From contig NW_014578431.1 in assembly GCF_000485595.1 (NCBI RefSeq), forward strand, positions 15,220 to 45,882: a stretch of 30,663 nucleotides of DNA, in the 5' to 3' direction. The notes under the pieces are model-generated. The model saw only the letters and a program-made list of their open reading frames with translations. It was not told where the DNA came from and ran no database searches. This document shows positions 8,995 to 18,979 of this stretch, piece after piece. The stretch is from Priapulus caudatus (lineage: Eukaryota > Priapulida > Priapulimorpha > Priapulimorphida > Priapulidae). The translations under genes and the position numbers were made by a program. Positions within the stretch are counted from its first letter, which is position 1; each line of letters begins with the position of its first letter.

Positions 8995-9100
8995 ATGCGG
9001 CGGATGTGGAGGTGGTTGTTAATCGGTGTGTTGCTGCTGTTGTTGTGTAGTCGGTCTGCACTGGAATGTCACGTGCCTGCATCGTTAAAATGCACCGATG
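8995..9100 (+). CDS. Candidate first exon encoding a signal peptide
   Basis: From the ATG at 8995 (context aaaaaATGC) the frame encodes a basic start (MRRMWRW), a strong hydrophobic core (LLIGVLLLLL), a small-residue cleavage region (CSRSA) and then LECHVPASLKCTDG. This is a textbook secretory signal followed by a short cysteine-containing segment. A possible donor, gatg|gtgcgt, lies at 9100/9101 in phase 1, the usual phase after signal-peptide exons. Without splicing the frame stops at 9106. I could not identify the following exon or the family. It could be a chance frame. Confidence 0.35.
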
Positions 9101-9108
9101 GTGCGTAG

Positions 9109-10348
9109 AGAGACGGGTTAGTACGGGCAGGCTGTGTTAGGAAGAACGACTGCATGCGCTAAATGCTTGCGCGTGCGTGCGTGCGAGCGTGCATGCCCAC
9201 TGCCAACAAATGTTCACATCAGTGCAGAGTGTTTTCCCTCCCTGGGTGATCCGCATGCAGGGTCTGTCTCGCTGCTGTTTGGGAAAAACTGAAACTGATG
9301 GTAATTATGCTGCCCCCTGGTGAGATGTCAGGTTACTCCATTTGGGAAATTCAATTACTCATTGTGCCGTAGGGGGTGATGCGGACAGAAAATATTGGGG
9401 TGCTGTACGACTGCTTCTGATCTTTATTTGTTAGGGAATATATTGATCTATTGGCATTGCACAATTTGGCCGCGCATGTGAACCGAGTGGGGAGCCAAGT
9501 GGGGGCACACTTTTGTGAGTTGACATCTCCCCCACTACACAGTGAGCAAATAATTAGCGGCGTTGTGCTTTCAGCATCATCACGGCATCTCTGAGATGCG
9601 TACGCGGGTTAGCGGTATAACTAGTACCGGAGCGCGTGCGCTCGATAATGAAAAATGTCGCCCAACTCGCGTGCCGGCGATTTTAAATCTTAGCTTTCTG
9701 CGCGCGTTAAATGAGTCCCTGCTGTTGATGTAATGGTCTAGAATACGGCATTCAGGCAGCGGCCTTTGATTTCGGGATTGTATGCCAATGTAATTACCCG
9801 AGAGTGAATAGTGGTGGCGCAGTGATCGGAACGAATGCTCGAAGATATAGGAATTCCTTGCAAATGCTTTTTAGAAGAGTTCTTTTAGGGGGGAGTAGGT
9901 GCTCGGCATGGTAAGATTTTGTAAATAATCTCTGGATGGTAATTTCGAATGAACTACGCGAATCAAATAGGGTGGCTGCTATTCTGGAAATGTGAGTTTA
10001 CTTTGAATGTCTGAGGTTTTCTCTTTTTGTGTGTGAATAGTGTTAGAAATATCTATGTGGCTGCGGTGAGTTGCGTGTAGTATGTGGGAGGGGCTGGTTG
10101 CTAATGCCTTGCTGTGTAAATACGTGCAGGTCTGTTAAGAGCAATTTGCATACGCGCACATGCACACGTAATTTAATTTGCTGACACTTCCCGACCTGCG
10201 TTCGTGCATGGATGCGTGCGTGCATGTGGTGCGTGTATACATGTATCTTTAGGTCGTGTATATCCGTGATGATCGTGAACGTGCATATAGGGGAATGGTG
10301 ATGCTGATATTTTTATGGAACCAATTTTCATGGCCTGACTTGTCACAC
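9109..10348. other. No recognisable gene
   Basis: Scattered gcgtgcgtgc-type microsatellite bits occur (9170-9196, 10200-10225). No exon with both splice signals and plausible coding content was found. Confidence 0.4.
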
Positions 10349-10357
10349 GTGTGTGTG

Positions 10358-10401
<44 letters not shown>

Positions 10402-10402
10402 T
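10349..10402 (+). repeat. (GT)n followed by (GCGT)n microsatellite
   Basis: About 22 nt of alternating GT pass into about eight GCGT units. This is an alternating purine-pyrimidine tract with Z-DNA potential. Confidence 0.92.
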
Positions 10403-10506
10403 CAGGGAAAAAAATATTATTTATTTTTCAGAGGCTACTTTTCAAGCTCGCGTGCATGAAAATAGCACTCTAAAATTTGGTTTGCATTGAACTCTATGCA
10501 AATTTC

Positions 10507-10554
10507 CGGGGGCTCTTTTTGGCATTTCGGGGGCTAAATTGCCCCGAGCCCCCG
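10507..10554. repeat. Short inverted repeat in a G/C-run patch
   Basis: CGGGGGCTC (10507-10515) is complementary to GAGCCCCCG (10546-10554), with a further ggggc/gcccc pair inside. It resembles the ends of small TIR elements elsewhere in the window. No target duplication was seen. Confidence 0.4.
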
Positions 10555-10947
10555 TGTATTTTTTTCACTGGGTGCGTGCGTCCGTGTATGTGTGTACAGA
10601 ATTTCCCTACTCGTCAGGAATTTTCGTAAAAGTAACTCAATCTAATATAATGTAACTGCAATAATTTAAATTACGTAACTTGGCAATGATTTACCCCAGG
10701 CAGAATTGAATAACGGCTATGTTAATGTAAGCTGCAGTTAGTTTAAAACTCGTGAAATTATTCAAGATGAAATGTAAAATCATGCGGAGTTAGTCCGCAC
10801 ATTATATTATTATGTTGCAATGTACATGCATGTGTGCGTGTACCGTATACCCCACTGCCTGTTATAAGAAAGTTCCATGAATCACAGTGTTTATAGAGGC
10901 AACTCTCTCTAGCACACCTCCAATGCCCATCTCTTCTTTCTTTGCAG

Positions 10948-11157
10948 TTGGGATATAAACTGTCTACCAACTCTCGCTTGGAAAGAAGCAAGCGACTTAA
11001 TTCACGTACGAAATGGCACCACCGCATGCCGACGTTCGACGACATTTTTCTCCGAAGAGCTGCAGACGCCCGGACGCCATTGGCTGCAGTGACGGCACTC
11101 GTGGATCACTGTTCCGTTGCTAGGTTATGCATCTCTAATTAACGTGAATGGTGACAG
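10948..11157 (+). CDS. Candidate exon, protein not recognised
   Basis: A strong acceptor (cttctttctttgcag) ends at 10947 and a good donor (gtgacag|gtgaga) follows 11157. In phase 0 the frame reads LGYKLSTNSRLERSKRL and goes on to PTFDDIFLRRAADARTP, ending at TAA 11140-11142. That makes this either the last coding exon with a spliced 3' UTR, or a non-coding exon. A second frame (WDINCLPTLAWKEAS...) is also open for 47 codons before TGA, so the frame is uncertain. I recognise neither product. Confidence 0.3.
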
Positions 11158-12419
11158 GTGAGATGTCACCGGCCAGTGGCCGCTGGGAGGCTGGCTAGCT
11201 CCCTCCCCCTTCCCCATCTCTCCCTCTACTTAGTTCAGCCTCACCTCTAACCTAGTCGTGCTCACTGCACTAACTCATGGTACTAATCTCACTAATCCTG
11301 TCATCACGGCGGCAGTGGCGGCAGCAGTTGTCATGGTAACGCACGGACGAGAACTCGCTTTTTTCAGTTAAAAATCAAAAATGAACAAAATGAAATATAA
11401 TTGAGATTTTTCTCGTAGAGAGGGGCGGGGGGGTTTCAACGCGGAAGCCTCCCCACTGGTTACCTGTCGGATGATGCATCGTCGTGACAACGGATACGTC
11501 TGACTGGCGTTACCTTGTGTGCGTGGATGTTGTGGGGGAGAGGGTAGCGAAGCATGTAGTCTACGCATCAGTGGGCGGTCAACACTGGTTGTCACTGACT
11601 CGGTTTGTAGTGGTGTGTCGTGCTCCCGTCTCAACCTAGGTTAGGCGGTTTTCTTATTCAGAGTAGCCATCAGAAATGGGAGTGGATGCGATTTCTAGGT
11701 ATTAGTGGGTGCAGACGAATTTTCCACCTCGACCTCCTCCCAGAAGAAGAACCTGATCAGATTATATAATAATGTGTCACGCATATACGGAGTCTGTTGC
11801 TGATCTCGTGGTCATGCCACTAGCTTTAAACCTTGACCAATGGTCCGAGACCCCGCGCACGACTATGCAGTGTTAATCGTTATGCACTAGGAAGGTGGAT
11901 GGCTTGTGGTTGGTGGTTTCTTCTGAGGTGCACAGTCAGTCGCACGACCCTCCTTCACACGGCTAAGTATTTGCAATAGCTACCGCAATCTATTATCTGA
12001 CATCCGAAGTATTTGGTGATGCGTCGTTAGTGATGGTGACGGCTGGAAGGAATGTGGGAGGTGCTGCAGTGTAATATATATGACAGCTATGGTGTAACAA
12101 AATGTGAATTAGAAACTGTTTTTTGCTATAAAAGTTAAAAGTGGAATAACTAAAATGGGTCCCCTCTAAAAGGAATTGACCATTCTCGTATTAACCTGGC
12201 ATATATATTATTAGCTCTGCTGTTCACATGAGTGTTACCTGACCTGTTGTAAATAGTGAATGAGTTGTTTCTCTCGCTGATGTTTTTTCCACAATTAGCA
12301 TAGGTGTTCAGATGCTCTTGCTGCAAGTCGCAATATCTAACGAACTCCGCAATTCTCCCTCCTCCCTAATGCCGTGCGCGCGGTGTCTTCTAATCAACTG
12401 AGCACGCATTGACGACGTG
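11158..12419. other. No recognisable gene
   Basis: Mixed composition with no exon that has both a convincing frame and splice signals. An open minus-strand frame at 11368-11634 is low-complexity and looks fortuitous. Confidence 0.35.
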
Positions 12420-12545
12420 CCGTCATAATCGCCCGTCCCCGGCTCTGCTCCCGGCCCCTTCCCCAGCCCCTTCCCGTCTCTGCCCCGCCCCTCCCCTGGC
12501 CCCTCCCCCGGCCCATCCCCCGGTCCTTCCTGTCTTCTGTTGCTA
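12420..12545. promoter_or_regulatory. C-rich / GC-box patch, possible promoter
   Basis: The plus strand carries a dense run of ccccgcccc, cccctccc and ccggcccc motifs resembling SP/KLF binding sites. CpG-rich sequence follows to about 12900. It lies about 400 bp upstream of the candidate membrane-protein exon at 12925. No TATA or initiator is evident. It may equally be simple low-complexity sequence. A 7-bp hairpin (aatccac...gtggatt) sits just after it. Confidence 0.3.
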
Positions 12546-12924
12546 ATCCACGGTAGTGTGGATTAGGTTTCGCTCTTCGTTTGCAAGGTGATGAGTGGTC
12601 TGCCATGCAGACTCGTTTTTTGTAATATAGTCCCGGCCTTTCGTTCGAGCGCCACTGTAGCCGCCGCCGCCATTGCCGCTGTGTGGATCATAGCTCGTCG
12701 TGGATCATAGCTCGTTGTTTGACTGTTGCGCGTGTTTTCCCTCTGGCGGAGGTGAGGCGTGCGGCTGTGCAGCAAGATCACATCGGCGAAACCTTCGTGC
12801 GATTTCACTAACACTTGTTTTCGTGTCGACTCGACATTGTGTGCCTGCGACGTGCCTTGCTTCCCCTGTGTGGAGCGTGCGCGTGCGGGGGGAATTGTCT
12901 TCTTTGTTTTGCGCGCGTTTCCAG

Positions 12925-13219
12925 ACAGCATTGAACTTCAATGAGTCGGCTGTCTGGGCTAATCACGACGATGAGGAGGAGGAGGGGGAGGAATCGCCAC
13001 GTCGCAAGTATCGCAATCGCGTAGCATTAGCGTTTGTTTGTGCGTGCTCGACATTTGCTGCGTTCGTTTCGGTAGCCATTGCAATTTTCTTGTGGGTTTC
13101 TTCAACATGTAGACGTAGTTCTGTTGATTGGGTAAAGAAAAAGGCAGACGTTAACCCTGGGATCCGATTTCTCGATAAAGACCCAAAAGACGTTTTACCT
13201 CGATTTGCGTTTCAGATTC
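12925..13219 (+). CDS. Candidate internal exon: acidic segment, one membrane span, lumenal/extracellular stub
   Basis: The exon lies between the acceptor gcgcgcgtttccag and the donor gattc|gtaagt. The frame reads TALNFNESAVWANHDD, an acidic DDEEEEGEES, a basic SPRRKYRNR, a ~25-residue hydrophobic span (VALAFVCACSTFAAFVSV to FLWV), and then RRSSVDWVKKKADVNPG and DKDPKDVLPRFAFQI. The arrangement of acid-rich tail, basic stop and membrane span suits a type II or tail-first single-pass protein. No ATG occurs in this frame in the exon, so the start must be upstream. A second acceptor AG at 12928 would make it a phase 1-1 exon of 291 nt. I recognise no family. Confidence 0.4.
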
Positions 13220-14092
13220 GTAAGTTATTCGACGCTGTGTTTGGTGAATATTTAGTAGGCACGTGATCAATAATAGACTCAATGCATCCTATTTTGAGAG
13301 AGGCGGAGCATGTAAGAGCTTACGAGAGTCTGACGCTGTAGGCAATTGTATTTCTAAAAAAACGGTGCAAATACGTAATAAGGACTTGCAGGTGGCAGCA
13401 CGTGCCGGAACCGAATTTTATCGTGTGCATGACTCATGTTCGTGGTAGGAGGCAAGGGAGTGCTAGATTCACCGGGTGCTATGAAAGCCAACCAATATGC
13501 TATAGTGTCCACACACCCTCCTCCCCTCTCTCTCCCCCAACCTCCGTGTTGCTCCCTACACGCGGTCCCCGTGTGCAAGCTCTGTGTTCGTTTACGGTTT
13601 TGATGCTTCTCTTTTTTAACACGTCCCTGATTTTCACAGCGATCGCGTTCAGGTTTGTGCAGAGACACTGACAGCCCTCCGTTCTGTTGAATATCTAATT
13701 CGCGCGATGACTAGCTCCCCCTACCGGCAACATGCTGGCATCGCTCCAAGGGTTTCATGTGCGGTTAATCTGTATGTGAGTATAGATAGTGAAGACTAAG
13801 ATCAACAATGCATTAGTCGTACACGTTAGCAGGTCCACACGTGTAGCGCTGTTTGCTGCGTGGAGCCGGCTGCGTGTTCTACTAATGTTCTAGCTTACTG
13901 TCCTACTCGTACATTGGTTTGGTTTCGCGGTGCGTGAATATGGAAAGTTTTCTACTTGTTGGGTTCTACCACTGGGCACATGGAGTTGCGCGTACATGTC
14001 GCGTGACATACAACCTAGAGTGTGTTCGCTTCCGTTGAGTGCGTTTGTGTTTTCGTTTAATTCTTCTGCTTCTCTTTCTTCTTCATCTGTAG
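13220..14092 (+). other. Possible intron of the 12925 gene
   Basis: If the 12925 exon is real this is intronic. It contains pyrimidine-rich patches (13520-13550, 14060-14090) and several open frames of up to about 100 codons on both strands, none with convincing composition. Confidence 0.25.
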
Positions 14093-14172
14093 TTACTCTT
14101 CACGTAACGACTGGCCATATCCGTGTCAAATCGACGGATATCAAGTGGAAAAAATATATCGACAAACTATAA
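14093..14172 (+). CDS. Weak candidate terminal exon
   Basis: A strong acceptor (ctcttcatctgtag-like, pyrimidine-rich) ends at 14092. Joined in phase 1 to the donor at 13219, the frame reads L-TLHVTTGHIRVKSTDIK and then WKKYIDKL and a stop at 14170-14172. Another frame is also open from the same acceptor (YSSRNDWPYPCQIDGYQ...). The assignment is therefore weak. Confidence 0.15.
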
Positions 14173-14749
14173 TATACACAGACTTGATTTTGTAATAATT
14201 TTATTCGGTAAAATAAACCGACTATTTACAGAAAAAAGAACCGCTGTATCTATTTTGATTTCTTTTTACCATGCGTGCTCGCGCGCGCGCGTTGGCGTAC
14301 GTACGTGTGTGCTTGTCATTGTCGTTTGGTCAGCAGCAATGCATTTATACATGTATTTCTGTCCTGTGGCGCGTGGCGGCAGGATGAAACCTTTATATCT
14401 ACGGTACGGTACGGTACGGTACCTTTATATTAACGGTACGCGAGCCGACTACACGGCAAGACATTGGGAAACGAAACTACCAGTCGATTCATCGCCTTCA
14501 CGAGACAATTCCAGTAGAGGAGTAGTTACCGTACCTTTACCAAAGAAGACTCTGTCCCCCTCGTCTGTTATTCATACGAGTCCTCATACATGTACAGCAG
14601 GATTTTCTCTTCGCAAAAATTTTGGTCAATATATTCATTAGCTTGCATTTAATCTTTCAGATGGGGAAATTAATTGAATGACGCTGTCGCGTTCTTGCTA
14701 ATGAATTTGAACAGCTGAGGCTCAAATGAGAATATGGGTGGGGTAATAG
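14173..14749. other. No supported gene; (ACGGT)n and GC-alternating patches
   Basis: A pure 5-bp repeat acggt occupies 14401-14421 (about four copies), and gcgcgcgcgcg occurs near 14281. A 172-codon frame covers the region but crosses these repeats and has no family signature. Confidence 0.3.
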
Positions 14750-14859
14750 CAGAGGCGGATCTAGGGGGGGTGTCCGGGGGGGTCCGGACCCTCCTTTAAT
14801 TTCAGTGCCCTAAAAAAATACATCCCAATTTTTTTGTCTCAGCTGACGAAGACAGATGC

Positions 14860-15312
14860 GAAAAGCACTCAGGATGTCGAATTTGGGGGGTCAAGGGTCA
14901 AAGGTCAAGATGTGTTAATGGAGGGGAAATATTTCCCCCTTAACTTAAGGTATAGGAGGAAATACGGAATCGCAGCACAAATCTCAACGGCTCGACCTAC
15001 GCTTCTTATATTCGATGTATAGTGTGATGGGAAGGAAACCCATCACCAGTGTGAAATTGGAGGTCAAAGGGCAATGGGGAAAGGTCAGATATCAGACATT
15101 TTCTGAGGACATGGTCTAACGGACCGAGTGCAAAACTTTTTTGTTTCAGCGCTGACCTACCGTTTTTATCACTTTATTGAAAGGACCATGAAATCTACTT
15201 TCCGCTGACGTGCGAAGAGTAAGTGTTTGATAACCTTTTGACCCTCAAGAGGAGGGTTAAACATGGATTTGTTGACTGTTAAAAAAGGACTGAACTGCTT
15301 TTGCTATTAGAG
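14860..15312 (+). repeat. Dispersed repeat family R, copy 2
   Basis: It is collinear with 7130-7593, with scattered substitutions and small indels. DR1-type half-sites are kept at the first cluster (14888-14907: GGGTCA, GGGTCA, AGGTCA with 1-nt spacers) and partly at the second (15061-15073). It lies just inside the hAT-like left end at 14750. Confidence 0.85.
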
Positions 15313-16319
15313 CCCCCCTCCACCCGCCCCTCCCTTCACCACCACCACCACGCTCGCGCTCGACGCATATCCATGATAACATGTTAATATAGCGTAAAGT
15401 TACACAGCTGTATCTTTATTACTGTACTACCAGTAGGTATAGCAAAGCCTATCATAGATTTTAGATCTGTATTAGTAGTATCCTAGATATCTGAGCGTGA
15501 ACGCGGGAGGCAGGAGGGCGCACTTGATTCGGTTGTCAGTGAGTTTATCAGAAGAATACCTGGCTACAGTACACGTCAGTTGAGCGCTGTCGCTCTGCGG
15601 CACTTGTTTAAGGCTAATATATATAAATTCGTTATAAAAACCTAGAAATTGGCAAAGAGGGGTGTCCGGGGGACCGGATCTGATGAATTTTGGTTTTTGA
15701 ACCCGATTTTATTGTTCGGGGTGCAATCAAACTGCATGCAGCGCCCCCTTCGTACAACTCAGGATACCATCGCTCATTCTGCTGTCAGCTTAGGTTAGGA
15801 ATAATTTCACCAGGACTGTACTGGGATTTTTTATGTTGATGCCTGGATAAACATCAAAATACAGTTCCACTGCTCTGAAAATATATCTAAGGATAATATT
15901 TTCCTGGGAAGGGAATTTCACGTCTTGGTCGTTTGTCTACATTCTGAAGTTTTCTGATGTGTAGGCCTTGTCTCTATTTCTGGGAACTGGAACCACACAG
16001 CAGTCTACTGTCTTGCTGATAATTATTAATTATACTATAAAAAGATGTTCTAAAATAGGCCTATAGTTTTGCCTTGTGTTTCACATGATTTTCCAGAAGT
16101 AAATTTCACTGTAGGTTGACTTAAAAGATAATTTTCTGCTAAAAAGTTGGAATTCCATCTTTCATTCTAGACATCAAACTTACTGTTCAGATGCTCTCAG
16201 AATGCACAATTTTTTACAAAAAATTTTGTGGGCGGTCCCCCCCCCTCCAAGCAGCGACGTGCGTTTGGCAGCTGTTTAAAACACCAGAAAAATGAAGCAG
16301 GAAAAAGTGCCCTTTATTG
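15313..16319. other. No recognisable gene
   Basis: AT-rich non-coding sequence. A phrase gggtgtccgggggaccgg at 15659 resembles the internal sequence of the hAT-like left end at 14750. The 28-bp word of 8120 recurs at 15582-15609. Confidence 0.4.
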
Positions 16320-16362
16320 CTTCCTGGACACCCCCCTTTCAAAAATCCTGGATCCGCTCCTG

Positions 16363-17187
16363 CATAGCGACATGTAGAATGTATATGTACGGGTTTCACG
16401 TGTTTTTTGCGAACTAGTCACCTCTATGACGTAAACTGATCTTATGTAAACACGACTGGTCACCATGGTGATGACCTGTCGTCGCTGACCAATCCCCGGG
16501 GGTTTCAGGACAGAGTGATCGCTGATTGGCTGTCGTCTCTTGCTGTCACATTGGGTGAGCCTCAACTTAAGGACCAGGATCTGGATCCGTCTTACAAAAC
16601 GAATGGCCAGATCTTTTAACGGGCCGCGTCGAGAAACATGATCTCTATCCAGCAAACACGCTCGATATGTTCACTAATGGTGAAGGCAAATTTGTGTTCA
16701 TACGCGCTAACAGAAATAGCAAGCAATACACACGATATCTAAGCACACACTGCAGGGGCGTAGCCTCCGTAGAAGGCCAGTGCAGGGGGTGGGGAACTGC
16801 TCCCTATAGGGTTGGGATCAGAAGAAAGCAATAAGACTAATAAATGTATATAATCAAATTAAATTAAATAAATAACGGACCAAAGTTATCCCGTTGGCCT
16901 AACGTCTCACCATGCCCTTTTAGGTGGCAAAGGTTTACAGCTTGGCAAAAATAAGTTCAATGTGCTTCTTAAAGCCACGGACCCTTTTGCGATAGCAGTG
17001 AACCTGGCGATAGGTACATCACGAATACAATGCGTTCGCGGAAGCCAGCGAGTAAGTAATGGATTTCCGCGTGCGTGCAGATTTTACGCCTCCGCAAGTA
17101 AAACATTTACAAACACAATGAACTGATTCCGGTCGACATATGAAATAGCGAAAGCACCGTTATCCGATTAATTCTAGGCTTCTAGTT
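16363..17187. other. No recognisable gene
   Basis: Contains an isolated hAT-type terminus-like word, caggggcgtagcc, at 16753, without a partner or target duplication. Nothing else is supported. Confidence 0.35.
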
Positions 17188-17520
17188 ATGAAACCGAACG
17201 CGTGCATCGTCGATGGCTTGCTGTGTTATCAGTCAGTTAAATCCGGCACGCCTGCTCGCAAGGAAATTACCGTGTCATCATTCATCTTGAGGACATTCTC
17301 TCTAGAGGTGGATTGGAAATGCGATGTTCGCGTTCCTGAGTCATGCAAGTACGGCACGAGCCACGGGAAAGAAATAGCAGGCGGCGCACATCTGTACTTG
17401 CTTTGCCACTGGTCATATATATACGTATCAAGTACGTATGGATATATGTGTGTGTGTGCGTGCCTGCGCGCGCGTGCGTGCGCGTGCTTGCGTTCGTGTG
17501 CGTTAATGGCCTCCATTTGA
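17188..17520 (+). CDS. Open frame of unknown status
   Basis: An ATG-initiated frame of 110 codons begins MKPNACIVDGLLCYQSVKSG, with reasonable codon use for about 80 codons. It then runs into a GT/GC microsatellite (17440-17500), giving a low-complexity Cys/Ala/Arg tail. The tail argues against a complete protein. The first part could be an exon, but no clear donor and acceptor pair was found. Confidence 0.12.
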   Translation: MKPNACIVDGLLCYQSVKSGTPARKEITVSSFILRTFSLEVDWKCDVRVPESCKYGTSHGKEIAGGAHLYLLCHWSYIYVSSTYGYMCVCACLRARACACLRSCALMASI

Positions 17521-17605
17521 TGGGGAATCGTTCTTTTTTAGAGATGCGAGTGAAAGAAGTGTTAAACGTATCACGTCGGCGAAGGAAAACCTGTGAAATT
17601 TCACA

Positions 17606-17658
17606 TGACCTCGGTAAAAGAAGCGATGACGTCGGCAGAAAAAAAAGCAGTGACGTCA
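17606..17658 (+). promoter_or_regulatory. Cluster of CRE-like sites
   Basis: TGACCTCG (17606), TGACGTCG (17627) and the perfect palindrome TGACGTCA (17651) lie 21 and 24 bp apart in a CpG-rich stretch. TGACGTCA is the consensus for CREB/ATF factors. No gene start has been fixed nearby, so function is only inferred. Confidence 0.3.
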
Positions 17659-18599
17659 GCGATCGCTGATTTCCCCGCTTTCTGAAATTGCGCCCCTCTT
17701 GCGCCATAGCGTTTATACGCTTCTGTGTGAAAGATGGGGTTGTTGCGCTAGTTCGCTCGAATAATTCTACGGGTAATAATTTAACGCGGTTGAAAAACAA
17801 CAGGCTACCCACGCATCCTCGCAGCATGGCGGCACGCTAACGGGAGAAAGACGCGCTTATGCGGAAACGCAAATCGCAACACCCGCCGACTTAAAATTGT
17901 CATCGCGCTTTTTGTAATTACAAAATTACGATTGCTCGGGAAAAATCACGACCAACATACGCTCGACTGTCTACAGCGCGCTGTCCTGCTGGCATACTGA
18001 TCAGCCGTCGCAATCACGGCGCATGTATATAATTATCGCAGATAGAAGGGGGAGCACGAAGCCAGCCAAGCCATACCTGTAAGCGAGCGAGCGAGCAAGC
18101 TCCCTGCCGTACGTGGCCGCGCACCGAACCTGTACGCTGGGGGGTGGGGGAGGGGCGAGACTGCCGTGGGTGTTGTTTGTCGCCACTGCGGACGGGCCAG
18201 CGCGATGACGTATCACAGTAACTTCAATATATTGGTATATATCGATATGCAATAAATAGTCGTACGGTCGGGCGAAATGCCCCGGCCTGCCTCCTGGCGG
18301 TACCTCGCCAGAGTTGTGAGCACTGATCTCTATATAACACGTTAACACATAACTATAGTGTGTAGAGATCAGTGGTTGTGAGGCGCAGGGCGGGTGACGG
18401 TAGAGGCGGTATTACCCACTATGTCCATATCATGTGTTTAGGAATTATTAGGACGAAACGATGGAGCTCTTTTGTGATTCTACGCCTGTGGAGCTGGAGT
18501 CTTCCTCGCAGTAGATGCTACCCTCGGCACTGGCGGGACTGCATCGCGCCTGCAAATAACAGCGTAGAGTAGTTAGTATAGGTCTGTATATACTCCCGA
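17659..18599. other. CpG-rich sequence without a supported gene
   Basis: Open frames on both strands (for example 18001-18348 minus) are short and unsupported. A 17-codon frame beginning MELFCDSTPVELE at 18461 ends at a cag|tag and is too short to interpret. Confidence 0.3.
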
Positions 18600-18800
18600 G
18601 CATTCTCTACCGTGCGTGCTGCCACTCCTCCGCTTCCTCGTACCCTCCGCTATCCCTTCTGCCCCCCCGCGTTACTCTCCCTCTCTTCTACTTCTTTGTT
18701 CTCCTCCTGTTTGCGTCTTCGTTCAGCTCACAACACTCCTTTCCCATTATGCTTCTCCTTTTCTATACTATTTCGCTCTCATCTGTCGCCCCTATACCTC
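18600..18800 (+). repeat. Pyrimidine-rich tract
   Basis: About 200 nt dominated by C and T (ctcctccgcttcctc, ctccctctcttctacttctt). Frames through it encode only S/L/P-rich low-complexity sequence. Confidence 0.6.
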
Positions 18801-18979
18801 GCTGTTGTGTCCTCGTCTCCCGGGACCCGTTTACGCGCTAGACGTGCGATGCGGCTGTGCTCCGCCGTCAGATAGAATTCGTTAGATCGCGTCTAGTGCA
18901 GAAACAGCGTCTATTTGCCCACGAGATGCGACGGCTGTAGGAGAGTCTGCACCGATGACTTTTGCGCCAGTACCCACGC

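Larger units (their letters stand above)
14750..16362. mobile_element. Possible hAT-like element or two separate termini
   Basis: The left end reads CAGAGGCGGATCTAGG. The right end, reversed and complemented, reads CAGGAGCGGATCCAGG, agreeing at 13 of 16 positions. Both ends are followed by the G-runs and gggtgtcc typical of such elements. The flanking octamers (ggtaatag and catagcga) do not match, so this may be two different copies in inverted orientation. It encloses repeat family R copy 2. Confidence 0.35.

Noticed and set aside
12394-12606. Arg/Gly-rich minus-strand frame resembling an RGG protein
   Set aside because: It is the reverse reading of the C-rich GC-box patch, with no splice signals and low complexity.
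12700-12924. In-frame upstream extension of the membrane-span exon
   Set aside because: It has no ATG, its composition is unlike the exon, and a good acceptor at 12924 explains the boundary better.
14123-14641. 172-codon plus-strand frame
   Set aside because: It crosses ACGGT and CG microsatellites, has no domain-like pattern, and is overlapped by a better-supported acceptor frame.
14750-16362. Treating 14750 and 16362 as the definite ends of one hAT element
   Set aside because: The termini agree, but the flanking octamers do not match. It is kept only as a low-confidence feature.
16753-16800. CAGGGGCGTAGCC, a hAT-type terminus word
   Set aside because: No partner terminus or target duplication was found nearby.
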